In this document: piece after piece, positions 54,441 through 63,956 of the stretch
Numbering within the stretch: position 1 is the first letter of the stretch
Layout of the letters: every line of letters begins with the position of its first letter
Assembly (NCBI RefSeq): GCF_013456555.2
Contig: NZ_CP084883.1
Span: 124,001 to 188,000, forward strand
Direction of reading: 5' to 3'
Source of the DNA: Natrinema zhouii
GTDB taxonomy: Archaea > Halobacteriota > Halobacteria > Halobacteriales > Natrialbaceae
Length of the DNA stretch: 64,000 bases
Translations under genes and position numbers: made by a program
The notes under the pieces: generated by a model
Database searches by the model: none
What the model saw: the letters and a program-made list of their open reading frames with translations, nothing else
What the model was told of the DNA's origin: nothing

Positions 54441-55701
54441 CGAACCGTCTTCGCCGTACAATCAGACAATAGCCCATGAACGGGACGTATCCCAGTACCG
54501 TCATCCCTACCCGAACTTCGATTACGAAGAACGAATCGCCGAACTCGCTCAAGGGATCGAAGCGATCGAGGCTGACGCGGCGATACTACCGAATCACGTG
54601 GACCTCACCTATTACACGGGAAGCGGTCAACCTGCGAACCTCTACGTCCCCGCTGGAGACGGCGGAAGCGCGAAACTCTTCGTCCGCCGAGCAATGGCCT
54701 TCGCGAAACAGGAGTCCGAGTTGCCCAGTCGCTATCTCAAACAGGGTGGACTCTCCGCGCTCACAGAGTACGCGGACGACGTCTCGACCTTGGGTGTTCC
54801 CCTTGATGCTGTTCCGGCAGCGCTCACGTCGAAGCTGGCGACCGCTCTCGATGTCGAACTCGTCGACGTTTCTGACGTCGTCCTCTCGCAGCGTGCGATC
54901 AAAGCGGAAGGCGAAGTCGAACTTCTGGCGGATGCGGCCGAACTTTACGAGGTAGCGCACGACGCAATCCGACGGCGAGCGGCACCCGGCGTTACTGAGA
55001 AAGAGGTCGCAGGCGAGGTGATCGGCGCATTGGTGGCGGCAGGAATGGACGATCGCATTTTTTTCCGGCGCTGGGACGCTCGCCTTCCTGCGGCCGGACT
55101 CATTGCCAGCGGCGACGCGCTCCCGCTGGTTTCAGGACACGCCATGACTGTGACTGGAACCGGTGTCACTCGGAGTATGCCGTGGGGTCCGTCGAACCGA
55201 CCACTGGAAAACGGCGACTTTCTAGCGGCGGATCTCGCACTGAACTGGGCAGGCTACCACGGTGACGTGGCCCGGACGTATGTGATCGGTGAAGCCACAC
55301 CGGACCAACGGGAGTGGTTTCACACAGTACTCACCATCCACGAGGAAGCCAGAAACGCCGTCGAACCCGGTGCGCCCGCCGAAGTACCCTACCTCGCCGC
55401 ACGCGAGTGCGCTGAGGAACTCGGCGTTTCCGAGTGGTTGTGCGGGTACGCGGAGATGCAGGCGCCCTACATCGGTCACAGCATTGGTCTCGAAGCAGAC
55501 GAAGAACCGACGCTCGTACGGGGTAATACGACGGAACTGCGCGAAGGTATGGTTGTTACTATCGAACCCAAACTGATACACCCCGATCGCGGAACGGTAG
55601 TCGTCGAGGACGACTATCTCGTTACTGACAGCGGTACGGATCGCCTCTCGACAACGCCGCAGGAACTATTCGTAATTTCGAACGAAACGGACGGTCTATA
55701 A
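54433..55701 (+). CDS. M24 (creatinase/Xaa-Pro peptidase-fold) metalloenzyme
   Basis: 422 aa from the ATG at 54433; the ATG at 54427 lies too close to the ggggtga ribosome site. All five metal ligands of the pita-bread fold are present: D267, D278, H349 (GHSIGL), E378 (TIEPK) and E392. The N-terminal creatinase-like domain is complete. Family members include Xaa-Pro peptidases, creatinase and the DMSP lyase DddP; the sequence does not decide. Operon position with an acyl-CoA mutase favours a small-molecule hydrolase or lyase over a peptidase. Confidence 0.8.
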   Translation: MTDEPSSPYNQTIAHERDVSQYRHPYPNFDYEERIAELAQGIEAIEADAAILPNHVDLTYYTGSGQPANLYVPAGDGGSAKLFVRRAMAFAKQESELPSRYLKQGGLSALTEYADDVSTLGVPLDAVPAALTSKLATALDVELVDVSDVVLSQRAIKAEGEVELLADAAELYEVAHDAIRRRAAPGVTEKEVAGEVIGALVAAGMDDRIFFRRWDARLPAAGLIASGDALPLVSGHAMTVTGTGVTRSMPWGPSNRPLENGDFLAADLALNWAGYHGDVARTYVIGEATPDQREWFHTVLTIHEEARNAVEPGAPAEVPYLAARECAEELGVSEWLCGYAEMQAPYIGHSIGLEADEEPTLVRGNTTELREGMVVTIEPKLIHPDRGTVVVEDDYLVTDSGTDRLSTTPQELFVISNETDGL

Positions 55702-55764
55702 GCAAGTCCTGACCATCAACCGGTAGTGTGCCGACACTCAGGCATTTATTCAACAATTACGGGT

Positions 55765-56160
55765 CTACTTTTCCACACCGGGAACGAAAACGGGTCGGTC
55801 GCTCTCGAGGAGAACTGACTGTGTTACGCTTCCGAACAGTACTTTTCCCGACGGGGAACGTTTCCGTCCGGCGACGCAGATCGCATCTCTGTCCCGCTCC
55901 CTCGCGAACTCAACGATGTTTTGGGCTGGATCACCGCTGGATTCTCGAACGTCGACATCGACGCCGTGATCGGTGAGCTGGTCTCGGGCCGCTTTCACCG
56001 ACTCAAGCTGGTGTGCGGACGCTCCCTCCGGATTATCTTCGAATACGTGAAGGAGCGTCACGTCGGTCGTTAGCCCCGATGTTGCTAGCTCGATGATCAG
56101 TTTCGCTTGTTCGACTGCCCATTCTTCGTTCGTACCGATGCCGGCGACGATTTCGTACAT
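55765..56160 (-). CDS. Universal stress protein UspA family
   Basis: 131 aa. MYEIVAGIGTNEEWAVEQAK start and C-terminal VAGRKRSPSGKVLFGS with the G-x2-G-x9-G(S)-like nucleotide loop in altered form. Stand-alone, converging on the M24 gene. Role within the island unclear. Confidence 0.85.
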   Translation of the reverse strand: MYEIVAGIGTNEEWAVEQAKLIIELATSGLTTDVTLLHVFEDNPEGASAHQLESVKAARDQLTDHGVDVDVRESSGDPAQNIVEFARERDRDAICVAGRKRSPSGKVLFGSVTQSVLLESDRPVFVPGVEK

Positions 56161-56343
56161 ACCGTGAGTATTTGAGGAGACAACATATTAAACCTCGTTC
56201 CGATAGAAAGACAGCAGGACCGAGCTCGAAAAACGTCTGGAACGTAAGACGGACGAAGAGAGGGTGGGAGACATTCGGCTCTTTAGCCCTGTAATCGAGG
56301 TGGAACACTCTCGAGACGGACGACCGTTTCTCCGAACGGAAAC

Positions 56344-57129
56344 TTAGGTTCCACGTAGAGTTATCGTGCCGAAGGTAGCGAACTGGACCTCGACAAAATC
56401 GCCGGGGGCAATTGGGACGAGGGGAGTGACCGAACCAGTCAACACGATATCGCCCGCTTCCAAACGGTCGTCGCATTCACGAAGCGATCGTTCGAGCCAG
56501 CGTACCGCATTACAGGGATGGCCGAGCACGTCAGCGCCGACGCCTGTCGCTTCCTGGGTACCGTTCTTTCGCACTCGTATCCCCTCGAGGGCGAGGTTTC
56601 CGTTTAGCGACGAGGGATCGCGGATTCGGTTCCCACAGATCACTCGACCGGAGAGCGTGTTATCGGCGACTGCTTCCGCTGCGGTGACATCCCAATCGTT
56701 GATTCGGCAATCGACAATTTCGACGACCGGAACGACGGCTTTCGTGGCCGTCAGAACCTCAGCCGGAGTTACTGGTCCGGTCAGCGGTTCTTCGAGACGG
56801 ATCGCTAGTTCCGCTTCGACCTTTGGTTCGACGAGCGGCCCAAGATCGACTCTTCCGTCCGATTCGAGCGTGCCTGCGAGGAGGTGTCCGGAGGCGGGTT
56901 CGTCGATACCCAGTTCGTTCTGAATCGCTTCGGAGGTGAAGCCGACCTTGTATCCGACATGAGGGCCTTCCGCGGACCGGCGCCGCTCGGTTACCGCCCT
57001 CTGAATGCGGTACGCGTCCGATAGTGTTAATTCATATTCCTCTCGAATCGGTGATATGGGGATGCTGGACCGGTATGCTTCATAGAGCGACGATACGATC
57101 TCTTCTCGCGCCTGTGAGTTGGCTTCCAT
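56344..57129 (-). CDS. 2-keto-4-pentenoate hydratase/FAH-family enzyme
   Basis: 261 aa of the MhpD-type branch of the fumarylacetoacetase family: VGYKVGFTSEAIQ, VEPKVEAELAIRL (metal-binding Glu), VVPVVEIVDCRI and TGSVTPLVPIAPGD. Hydrates 2-oxopent-4-enoate or decarboxylates related oxo-acids in meta-cleavage pathways, with Mg or Mn. No ring-cleavage dioxygenase is seen nearby, so it may act on an aliphatic oxo-acid here. Confidence 0.85.
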   Translation of the reverse strand: MEANSQAREEIVSSLYEAYRSSIPISPIREEYELTLSDAYRIQRAVTERRRSAEGPHVGYKVGFTSEAIQNELGIDEPASGHLLAGTLESDGRVDLGPLVEPKVEAELAIRLEEPLTGPVTPAEVLTATKAVVPVVEIVDCRINDWDVTAAEAVADNTLSGRVICGNRIRDPSSLNGNLALEGIRVRKNGTQEATGVGADVLGHPCNAVRWLERSLRECDDRLEAGDIVLTGSVTPLVPIAPGDFVEVQFATFGTITLRGT

Positions 57130-57292
57130 CGTCCGATACGGGGGCCCTCGAAGTATAAATTGCTGTACCGGCGAACAGTCGCTTACACATCCCGTACGAA
57201 TACGATTGGTTCATTTAATCCATTAGATGCCATTATATACTCAGCTTCGAGACTCGACTAAAGCATATACAGGTATGTTAACATCCCCAAAC

Positions 57293-57300
57293 ACTTAATA
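57293..57300 (+). promoter_or_regulatory. TATA-like box of the ABC transporter operon
   Basis: cttaatat within ccaaacacttaatattcaac lies 24-31 bp before the ATG at 57324, the distance expected for a leaderless archaeal transcript. It favours that ATG over the one at 57309. Confidence 0.45.
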
Positions 57301-57323
57301 TTCAACATATGAAAGTGGGTGTC

Positions 57324-58589
57324 ATGGCATGGGATGCCAATGATGTACGGCGACGGGATGTGTTGAAGACGACCGGTGCGTTAAGCGCTGCCGGTCTCAG
57401 TGGCCTAGCGGGATGTACGGGAAGACCTGGTGGAGGTGGTAATACAGAGTTGGGGGACGAGATCCACGTCGGACTCGTGGAACCATTCAGTGGTGTGTAT
57501 TCAAACCTCGGAAACGCCGAGGTGGAAGGCGCTGAACTCGCAATACAAGACTTAGAAGAAGAGTTTGATATTACGATTCAAACAACGGAGGCGGACACTG
57601 AAGCCGACCCGGACACGGGTGTCCGGCGCATCGAAGAAGTCGTAACACAGGATAACGTTGATGTCGCGTTCGGCGGCGTTTCCTCATCAGTGGCTATTGC
57701 TATGGGACAGTGGGCGTCACGGAACGACCTCGCGTACATTGCGTCCGGGAGCCACTCAGACGCAACGACGGGAGGTGACTGTGGTCAGTACATGTGGCGG
57801 ACTGCGAGTTCGAATACGATGCTCGCACGGACTGCTGGCGCAGCGATGGCGGACCACGCTGACTCGTGGACGCTCGTCTACGCAGATTACACTTGGGGCC
57901 AGACCGCTCGAGACGCTGTTTCCCAGGTCCTCCAAAACGAAGGTGCGGAGGTCGTTGACACAATATCAGTCCCGTTGGGTGCGGGTGACTATTCCTCTGC
58001 ACTCAATCGAGTCGAGGATTCTGGTGCCGAGGCAATGGGGAATATTACCGCCGGTGCAGACACAACTCGTTTGTGCCAGCAGTACCTCGACAGCGGCCTC
58101 GCAAGCGAAATGAAAACCGGAGGCGTACTGCTCGAAGACGAAGTCATGTGGTCGCTGGGTCCAGAGGGGGTTGCTCAGATGGGTGTCTGGGCGACTGTCT
58201 GGAATCCTGCCTACCAAGAGGGCCAGATGAGCAATTTCGTCGAGCGTGTACGGAACGAGTACAGTAAGACAGCCTATTCACGGCATTACTTGGGGTACAC
58301 GTCGATGGATCAGCTCGTTCGCGCGGCGGTCCGAGCGGAATCTACGGCCGCGGCCGATATTGCTAACGAACTTAACGGGCACGACTACTCCGACGTCGGA
58401 CTCCTCGATGGGACCCAAGCCTGGCGAGAATGTGACCACCAGAACGAGAAGCCGACTTACGCTGTTCAGGCGAAGTCGGCTGACGATATGGTTGACCAGG
58501 ACGGCGAGCGAATCTGGTTCGAACAAGTCGCGAAACGCTCCGGTCAAGAAGTCATGCGGTCATGCGACGAGACCGGATGCGACCTGTAA
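57324..58589 (+). CDS. ABC transporter substrate-binding lipoprotein, Liv type
   Basis: 421 aa from MAWDANDVRRRD. Tat motif RRRDVLKTTG and lipobox Cys in SGLAGCTG give a surface lipoprotein. The mature part is a type I periplasmic-binding fold (VGLVEPFSGVYSNLGNAEVEG). Such HAAT/amide-family binding proteins take amino acids, amides, urea and many short carboxylic or aromatic acids. First gene of the complete importer that follows, all co-directional. Confidence 0.9.
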   Translation: MAWDANDVRRRDVLKTTGALSAAGLSGLAGCTGRPGGGGNTELGDEIHVGLVEPFSGVYSNLGNAEVEGAELAIQDLEEEFDITIQTTEADTEADPDTGVRRIEEVVTQDNVDVAFGGVSSSVAIAMGQWASRNDLAYIASGSHSDATTGGDCGQYMWRTASSNTMLARTAGAAMADHADSWTLVYADYTWGQTARDAVSQVLQNEGAEVVDTISVPLGAGDYSSALNRVEDSGAEAMGNITAGADTTRLCQQYLDSGLASEMKTGGVLLEDEVMWSLGPEGVAQMGVWATVWNPAYQEGQMSNFVERVRNEYSKTAYSRHYLGYTSMDQLVRAAVRAESTAAADIANELNGHDYSDVGLLDGTQAWRECDHQNEKPTYAVQAKSADDMVDQDGERIWFEQVAKRSGQEVMRSCDETGCDL

Positions 58590-58652
58590 CGACTTCCGCT
58601 ATCGAAAAGCCTAACAAGCTTTTTAGCTAGATACCCCCTGTAAACAAAGAAC

Positions 58653-59696
58653 ATGGCGAATGATACGCTACCACAAGGTCGGTGGATAAAGCACGTCACT
58701 AGTACGTTTTCTACTATGACGACGACGTGGAGAGTAATCTATGCCCTTCTAGGGCTCTGGGTACTCCTGACAATCGCAGTCAAACCGGGACTGTTCGCTA
58801 CTCAGCTCATCAGCGGCTTAGTGTACGGGATGATCCTCGTCATGATCGCGCTCGGTTTAACGTTGATTCTGGGTCTAATGGGAGTGATCAACTTCGCACA
58901 CGGCGCGTTCTTCATGCTCGGGGCGTATCTCGCGTATGCGATCGTTGCTCAGTTCGGATTCTCGATCTGGATCGCATTGATCGCGGCACCGATTGGTGTC
59001 GGTGTCCTCGGTGTGCTCGTTGAGAGGTTCCTCCTCAGACGGCTATACGGGACAGAACCGATCAACGGACTACTGCTCACCTTCGGACTTGCTTTGATGA
59101 TCGAGGAATCGATTCGCTTCATCTGGGGTTCCTCGCCCATGTCGTACTCCGCTGACATCCTGACCGAGCCCGTTCCGCTCCTCGTGACTCAGGTCGCCGG
59201 AATACGAGTATTCACCACGATCGTCGGAATCATATCGGTGATAGCGATCTACCTGTTGATCGTTCGAACTGATTTCGGGCTCTCAATTCGTGCTGGCGTA
59301 CAAGATCCGGAAATGACAGAACTCGTCGGCGAGAATTTACCGATTAAATTTACGTTTTTGTTTTTCATCGGCTCTGCGCTCGCCGGACTCGCTGGCGTCC
59401 TTCGAGGCGCTGAAACCGGAATTGATCCTGGAATGGCTTCGTTGTTTATTATCCTCGTATTCGTGGTGATCGTTGTCGGCGGAATCGGGAGTTTCTTTGG
59501 AAGCGTTGCCGGTGGACTCCTCATCGGTACGGCTATGTTTCTCGCACCGACGATGCTCAACACTCTCGCGACCACTACGGGTATCTCGTGGATCAATCTC
59601 CAAGGCGTCCGACGAGTCGTTCCGTTTGTCGTAATGATCGTCGTACTACTCGCTAGACCACGCGGCCTCTTTGGAGAGGAGGGATTCTTGGAATGA
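58653..59696 (+). CDS. Branched-chain-type ABC transporter permease LivH
   Basis: 347 aa, about nine hydrophobic segments. LivH signatures: GLTLILGLMGVINFAHGAFFMLGAYLAY split over residues about 68-95, and the EAA-like loop VVVGGIGSFFGSVAGGLL near 270. N-terminal extension with an extra helix. Pairs with the LivM-type permease 70 bp downstream. Confidence 0.92.
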   Translation: MANDTLPQGRWIKHVTSTFSTMTTTWRVIYALLGLWVLLTIAVKPGLFATQLISGLVYGMILVMIALGLTLILGLMGVINFAHGAFFMLGAYLAYAIVAQFGFSIWIALIAAPIGVGVLGVLVERFLLRRLYGTEPINGLLLTFGLALMIEESIRFIWGSSPMSYSADILTEPVPLLVTQVAGIRVFTTIVGIISVIAIYLLIVRTDFGLSIRAGVQDPEMTELVGENLPIKFTFLFFIGSALAGLAGVLRGAETGIDPGMASLFIILVFVVIVVGGIGSFFGSVAGGLLIGTAMFLAPTMLNTLATTTGISWINLQGVRRVVPFVVMIVVLLARPRGLFGEEGFLE

Positions 59697-59765
59697 GTTA
59701 CACGAACAAGTTAGATAGGATCACAGCACGATTGGCGGACATTACCCTTCGAACAGTGATTAGCC

Positions 59766-60845
59766 ATGAGTGAGAAAACACAGACACGGAAAGAACAGTT
59801 CAGAGAACTCATCAACGGGTCAGTCCCGATAGCGGAACGACGGATTGATGTCGCCGTTATCGCGGGGTTGATAGCGGTCGCGGTCGCTATGCCGACCGTC
59901 GCGGGCGTTCTGATGGGATATCCGGGCGTGGCGTCGAACGTGCTCATCTGGATGCTGTTCGCCGTCTCGTTCAACCTTCTCCTCGGATACACCGGTCTCC
60001 TGTCATTCGGACACGCGATGTTCCTCGGCGGCTCGATGTACGTCATCGCAATCGTTATGACGCAGTTCGGGCCAGGAATGATCGTCATCGGGATCCCTCT
60101 CGCCCTGGCACTCATGGGCCTCCTCGCCTACGGGATCGGACGGCTCATCGTCCAAAAAGGCGAGATCTACTTCGCCCTCTTGACAATCGCGTTCGGTGAA
60201 GTCATCTGGTACATCGCGAACTCGAACCCCGGCGGGGTGACCGGCGGAGACGATGGTATCGCAAGCGGTCTCCTCCCTCCTCTCGTGGAATCATACCGCG
60301 GTATCTTGACGATCGAACTAGGTTCGTTCATCGTTTCCATGTACTGGGCCGTAGCCGCCGTCTTCGTCGTCGCGACGTACTTGCTGTTCCGAATCGTTCG
60401 TTCGCCGTTCGGACGGACACTCATCACCATTCGGGAAAACGAACAGCTCGCCCGGAGTATCGGGGTGAACACGCGACGCTACAAGGTTCATGCATTCATG
60501 CTCAGCGCGGTGTTCAGCGCTGTCGCCGGAACGATGCTTCTAATCGTCAACCAGAGCGTCGCGACGAGTTACCTCTACTGGGAGACGAGCGGCGAGGTCG
60601 TTATGATGACGATCGTCGGTGGACTGAGCAGTTTCGCCGGACCGATGTTCGGGGCGTTCCTCTGGTTCCTCGGATCGGAGTTCCTCAGCGGATGGCAGGC
60701 TATCGGCGCCCTCCGTCACTACTGGCAGTTCGGGTTCGGCCTGTTGTTCATCATCATCATCCTCGTCGAGCCCCGAAAGGGCGGCTGGGGAGCGATCAAA
60801 AAGGGGGCCCGCTGGGCGGCAAACAAACTTCTTGGAGGAAACTAA
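59766..60845 (+). CDS. Branched-chain-type ABC transporter permease LivM
   Basis: 359 aa membrane protein with LivM pattern: NLLLGYTGLLSFGHAMFLGG, then FGRTLITIRENEQLARSIGV in the cytoplasmic coupling loop, then GGLSSFAGPMFGAFL. Second permease of the importer, ending one base before the ATG of the ATPase. Confidence 0.92.
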   Translation: MSEKTQTRKEQFRELINGSVPIAERRIDVAVIAGLIAVAVAMPTVAGVLMGYPGVASNVLIWMLFAVSFNLLLGYTGLLSFGHAMFLGGSMYVIAIVMTQFGPGMIVIGIPLALALMGLLAYGIGRLIVQKGEIYFALLTIAFGEVIWYIANSNPGGVTGGDDGIASGLLPPLVESYRGILTIELGSFIVSMYWAVAAVFVVATYLLFRIVRSPFGRTLITIRENEQLARSIGVNTRRYKVHAFMLSAVFSAVAGTMLLIVNQSVATSYLYWETSGEVVMMTIVGGLSSFAGPMFGAFLWFLGSEFLSGWQAIGALRHYWQFGFGLLFIIIILVEPRKGGWGAIKKGARWAANKLLGGN

Positions 60846-60846
60846 C

Positions 60847-61659
60847 ATGGCAGAAACGATCGACACAGAACGAGCACACGATACGGAATCGGACGTGATC
60901 CTCGAGACGCGGGGCCTCACCAAAAAGTTCGGCGAGGTCGTCGCCAACGACGACATCTCGATCAACGTCGAGGACGACGAACTTCGCTCGATAATCGGCC
61001 CGAACGGTGCCGGGAAGACGACGTTCTTCAACCAGATCGCTGGCGTCCTGCCAGCGACATCAGGGACGGTCCACTTCCGGGGAGAAGATATCACCAACCT
61101 ATCCATCGAAGAGCGCTCGCAGCTCGGCATCGGTCGTTCATACCAGAGCAACGAGGTGTTCTTCGATCGGACCGTCTTCGAGAACGTCCGGGTAGCAGTG
61201 CAGACCGCCGAAATCGGGGAGTTCAGCTTTAATGTGTTCTCCCGCGCTCGTAACTACCAGCGAGACCGGGCCGAAGAGATCCTCGAACAACTCCGGCTCT
61301 GGGACGAACGCGATACGACAGCAGAGAACCTCTCGCACGGTGACCAGCGGCGTCTCGGAATCGCGGTCGCAATCGCGACGGATCCCGACCTCCTGTTGCT
61401 TGACGAGCCGACCAGCGGAATGGGCCCGGAGGCGACTGAGGAGACGGCGGCGCTTATCGAAAACATCAGAAATGAACTAGGGATCGCTATCATACTGATC
61501 GAACACGACATGAGCGTCGTAATGGGAATCAGCGACCGAATCACCGTGCTCTACAACGGCGACCACATCGCAACGGGTACCCCCGAAGAGGTTCGGACGG
61601 ACGAAGCCGTGCAGGACGCGTACCTCGGCGGAATGAAAGAGGAGGAACTAGATCTATGA
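60847..61659 (+). CDS. ABC transporter ATP-binding protein LivG
   Basis: 270 aa from MAETIDTERA. Walker A GPNGAGKTT at 51-59, ABC signature modified to LSHGDQRRLGIAVAIA, Walker B LLLLDEPTSGMGPEA, H-loop IEHDM. The LSHGD form is normal in LivG. Overlaps LivF by 4 bp. Confidence 0.93.
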   Translation: MAETIDTERAHDTESDVILETRGLTKKFGEVVANDDISINVEDDELRSIIGPNGAGKTTFFNQIAGVLPATSGTVHFRGEDITNLSIEERSQLGIGRSYQSNEVFFDRTVFENVRVAVQTAEIGEFSFNVFSRARNYQRDRAEEILEQLRLWDERDTTAENLSHGDQRRLGIAVAIATDPDLLLLDEPTSGMGPEATEETAALIENIRNELGIAIILIEHDMSVVMGISDRITVLYNGDHIATGTPEEVRTDEAVQDAYLGGMKEEELDL

Positions 61660-62363
61660 ACACTGTGGAAATCGAGAACGTCAACGCAGGGTATGGAACC
61701 GGGCAGGTACTATTCGACGTTTCGCTCGAAATCGAAGAAGGTGAAATCGTCTCACTACTCGGACGGAACGGCGCCGGAAAATCGACGATGATGCGCTGCG
61801 TGGCCGGCGCGAAACCGCCGCACATCCAGAGCGGCACAATCCGAGTCAACGGTGAGGATATTACTGATCTCGCAACGCACAAGCGAGTGAGCAAGGGGAT
61901 CGGATACGTCCCGGAAGAACGCCGAGTCTGGCCGGGGCTAACGATCTCGGAAAATATCAGAATGGCCATCAATAACACGGCGGATCCGATGGGTTTCGAC
62001 GAGGTACTCTCGTATTTCCCGCGGCTCCAGGAACTCGAGGACAAAGCGGCGCGGAACCTTAGCGGAGGGGAACAGCAGATGCTCGCAATCGCTCGCGCGT
62101 TAGCCAGTAACCCTAACGTCATGCTGATGGACGAACCGAGCGAAGGTCTCGCACCGTACATCGTCCGCGACGTCGAACAAGTTATTCGACAACTCAACGA
62201 GGAGGAAGGCCTCACTATCTTCCTCGTTGAGCAGAACGTCGTCATGGCGATGGACGTCAGCGATAGGCACTACTTCCTCGATCAGGGTGAGATCGTCGAC
62301 GAGATGACGCCGACGAAACTACAGGAGAACCCAGAGGTTCGACAGCAATACCTGAGCGTCTGA
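61656..62363 (+). CDS. ABC transporter ATP-binding protein LivF
   Basis: 235 aa. Walker A GRNGAGKST at 36-44, YVPEERRVWPGLT (LivF hallmark), signature LSGGEQQMLAIARAL, Walker B VMLMDEPSEGLAP, VEQN as H-loop variant with Q, as in other LivF proteins. Last gene of the importer operon. Confidence 0.93.
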   Translation: MNTVEIENVNAGYGTGQVLFDVSLEIEEGEIVSLLGRNGAGKSTMMRCVAGAKPPHIQSGTIRVNGEDITDLATHKRVSKGIGYVPEERRVWPGLTISENIRMAINNTADPMGFDEVLSYFPRLQELEDKAARNLSGGEQQMLAIARALASNPNVMLMDEPSEGLAPYIVRDVEQVIRQLNEEEGLTIFLVEQNVVMAMDVSDRHYFLDQGEIVDEMTPTKLQENPEVRQQYLSV

Positions 62364-62405
62364 CTCATCGCTACCGATGTGTTGACTTAGGAGCAGGTGA
62401 CGGAG

Positions 62406-62822
62406 TTACTTTTCGCCCTCGACCGGATTTCCGTCCTCGTCGACGGTGTACGTGTCGCCGTTGATGATTGCCGGCGAGTGAACGAACATCGCCCGAAACG
62501 TTCCGTCCGCGTCGTCCGGATTTCTCGGGTAATGCGGAACTCCCGGCGGAATGAAGACGAGGTGTTCGTCGGCGTGGCATGGCACCGCTTCGCCGTCGAC
62601 GACAATTTCGCCCTCGCCTTTGAGCCCGTAGAACGTCTCACCACTGTACCGATGGACGTGTCGTGTCACGGATTCGCCGGGATCTACGTGTATGATTCCC
62701 TGATCGAACATCTGCGTATCGTCTTGATCAGTGTTCATCAGGAACTGAATCCCGATACCAAGCCGATCCCGGACGGGAGGTTCGTCGACGTCGTATAATT
62801 GGTATGATTTCGAGTGATCCAT
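62406..62822 (-). CDS. Cupin-domain protein
   Basis: 138 aa. One cupin barrel with the metal motif VTRHVHRYSGETFYGLKGEGE (G..HxH...E) and the second motif HLVFIPPGVPHY; both sets of metal ligands are present. Single-domain cupins act as small dioxygenases, isomerases or sensors. Convergent with the importer operon. Confidence 0.87.
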   Translation of the reverse strand: MDHSKSYQLYDVDEPPVRDRLGIGIQFLMNTDQDDTQMFDQGIIHVDPGESVTRHVHRYSGETFYGLKGEGEIVVDGEAVPCHADEHLVFIPPGVPHYPRNPDDADGTFRAMFVHSPAIINGDTYTVDEDGNPVEGEK

Positions 62823-62914
62823 GCGATCCGTCTCTCGAATAGATGATCTATCGTGATATAGCTTACCGTGCTAGATGTCGACCCTCACTTGCATTTTACA
62901 CCAACAATAACATG

Positions 62915-63829
62915 TTATTGGCGGTCGAGATACCCAAGCACGCCGCGAACGTTCATCCGGATCTCCGATACCGCGTTCTCTTCTCCCCATAGATCGACGA
63001 TGTCGGTTCGTTGCGGGAAGTGCTCGATAACGGCCTCGTCGCCCGTGAGTTCCGCCCGCTTTTCTCTGATCTCGTCGACCCACTCTTTCAGTAGTTCTTC
63101 GTACTCAGAGAGGGCGCGATCCACGTCTGCGCGGGGTCCGAAGTGGGTATACAGTAACATATCGGGATCGAGGTCACGAAGCAGGTCGATATCCGTCAGC
63201 GCCCCCTCGAGATCGAACTGGGTAGGCGGCGTCGTCGGTTGGATTCGATCTAGCTCCGGAACGTATATTCCGGCAGCGTCCGCGGCGAATACGACGTCTG
63301 ATTGGCGATCGTAGTACACCGCCTGATGCTTCGCGTGTCCCGGTGCGTGATGGACTTCAAGTTCACGGTCGCCGAGATCGATAACGTCGCCGTCTTCTAA
63401 CCCCGATACCCGGTCCTCGTCGATGGGAACCGGTTCGACGTAGAATTTCCACCGCTCGCCAACTGCTTGCTTCGTTCCGGTGACAAGCCGAGACGGATCG
63501 ACGAGATGGCGAGCCCCCCGTTCGTAGGTCCTCACGGTCGCGTTCGGACATTCACGCGCGAGAAAACCTGCACCTCCGGCATGATCTAAGTGTACGTGCG
63601 TCGGTGCGATAACTTCGACGTCCTCGTACTTGATTCCGATTTCGTCAAGAGCCTCGAGAATGCGTTCGTACCGCTTTCCGACGCCTGTTTCGATCACGGC
63701 GGGGCGATCCGCATCGAGGATATACGCACACCCCATCGACGGGATGTCGTAGAGGTCTAAATCGACGTAGTACGTATCTTCATAGTGCGTCGGATTAACC
63801 TCGTGAAGGAACGATAGGTCCATATTCAT
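62915..63829 (-). CDS. Metallo-beta-lactamase-fold hydrolase, second copy
   Basis: 304 aa. HVHLDH at 78-83, APGHAKHQAVYYD and a later His (YTHFGPR) complete the zinc site. Same overall layout as the protein at 36375 (glyoxalase II-like, long helical C-terminus), and clearly a paralogue. Probably a thioesterase or lactonase within the pathway; substrate unknown. Confidence 0.87.
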   Translation of the reverse strand: MNMDLSFLHEVNPTHYEDTYYVDLDLYDIPSMGCAYILDADRPAVIETGVGKRYERILEALDEIGIKYEDVEVIAPTHVHLDHAGGAGFLARECPNATVRTYERGARHLVDPSRLVTGTKQAVGERWKFYVEPVPIDEDRVSGLEDGDVIDLGDRELEVHHAPGHAKHQAVYYDRQSDVVFAADAAGIYVPELDRIQPTTPPTQFDLEGALTDIDLLRDLDPDMLLYTHFGPRADVDRALSEYEELLKEWVDEIREKRAELTGDEAVIEHFPQRTDIVDLWGEENAVSEIRMNVRGVLGYLDRQ

Positions 63830-63902
63830 TCGAACGAATGATTCCAGGGGGTAAAAAGTCTGGTAGTGGGCTTGGTATCGGGGCGTTCAAGTCTTGAACG
63901 AC

Positions 63903-63930
63903 GCGCGAGTGACATCGGTTTCACTCGCGC
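63903..63930. terminator. Perfect 10-bp hairpin
   Basis: gcgcgagtga (63903-63912) and tcactcgcgc (63921-63930) form a 10-bp stem with an 8-nt loop, about 75 bp before the metallo-hydrolase start and 27 bp past the stop of the partial minus-strand gene at the edge. It fits a terminator for that gene or an operator. Confidence 0.5.
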
Positions 63931-63956
63931 TACCGTACGCGACTATCGCTTTCCCG

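Noticed and set aside
54433..55701. DddP-type DMSP lyase as a feeder for propionyl-CoA synthase
   Set aside because: Only the generic M24 metal ligands match; no DddP-specific stretch could be recognised, so the claim would be unsupported.
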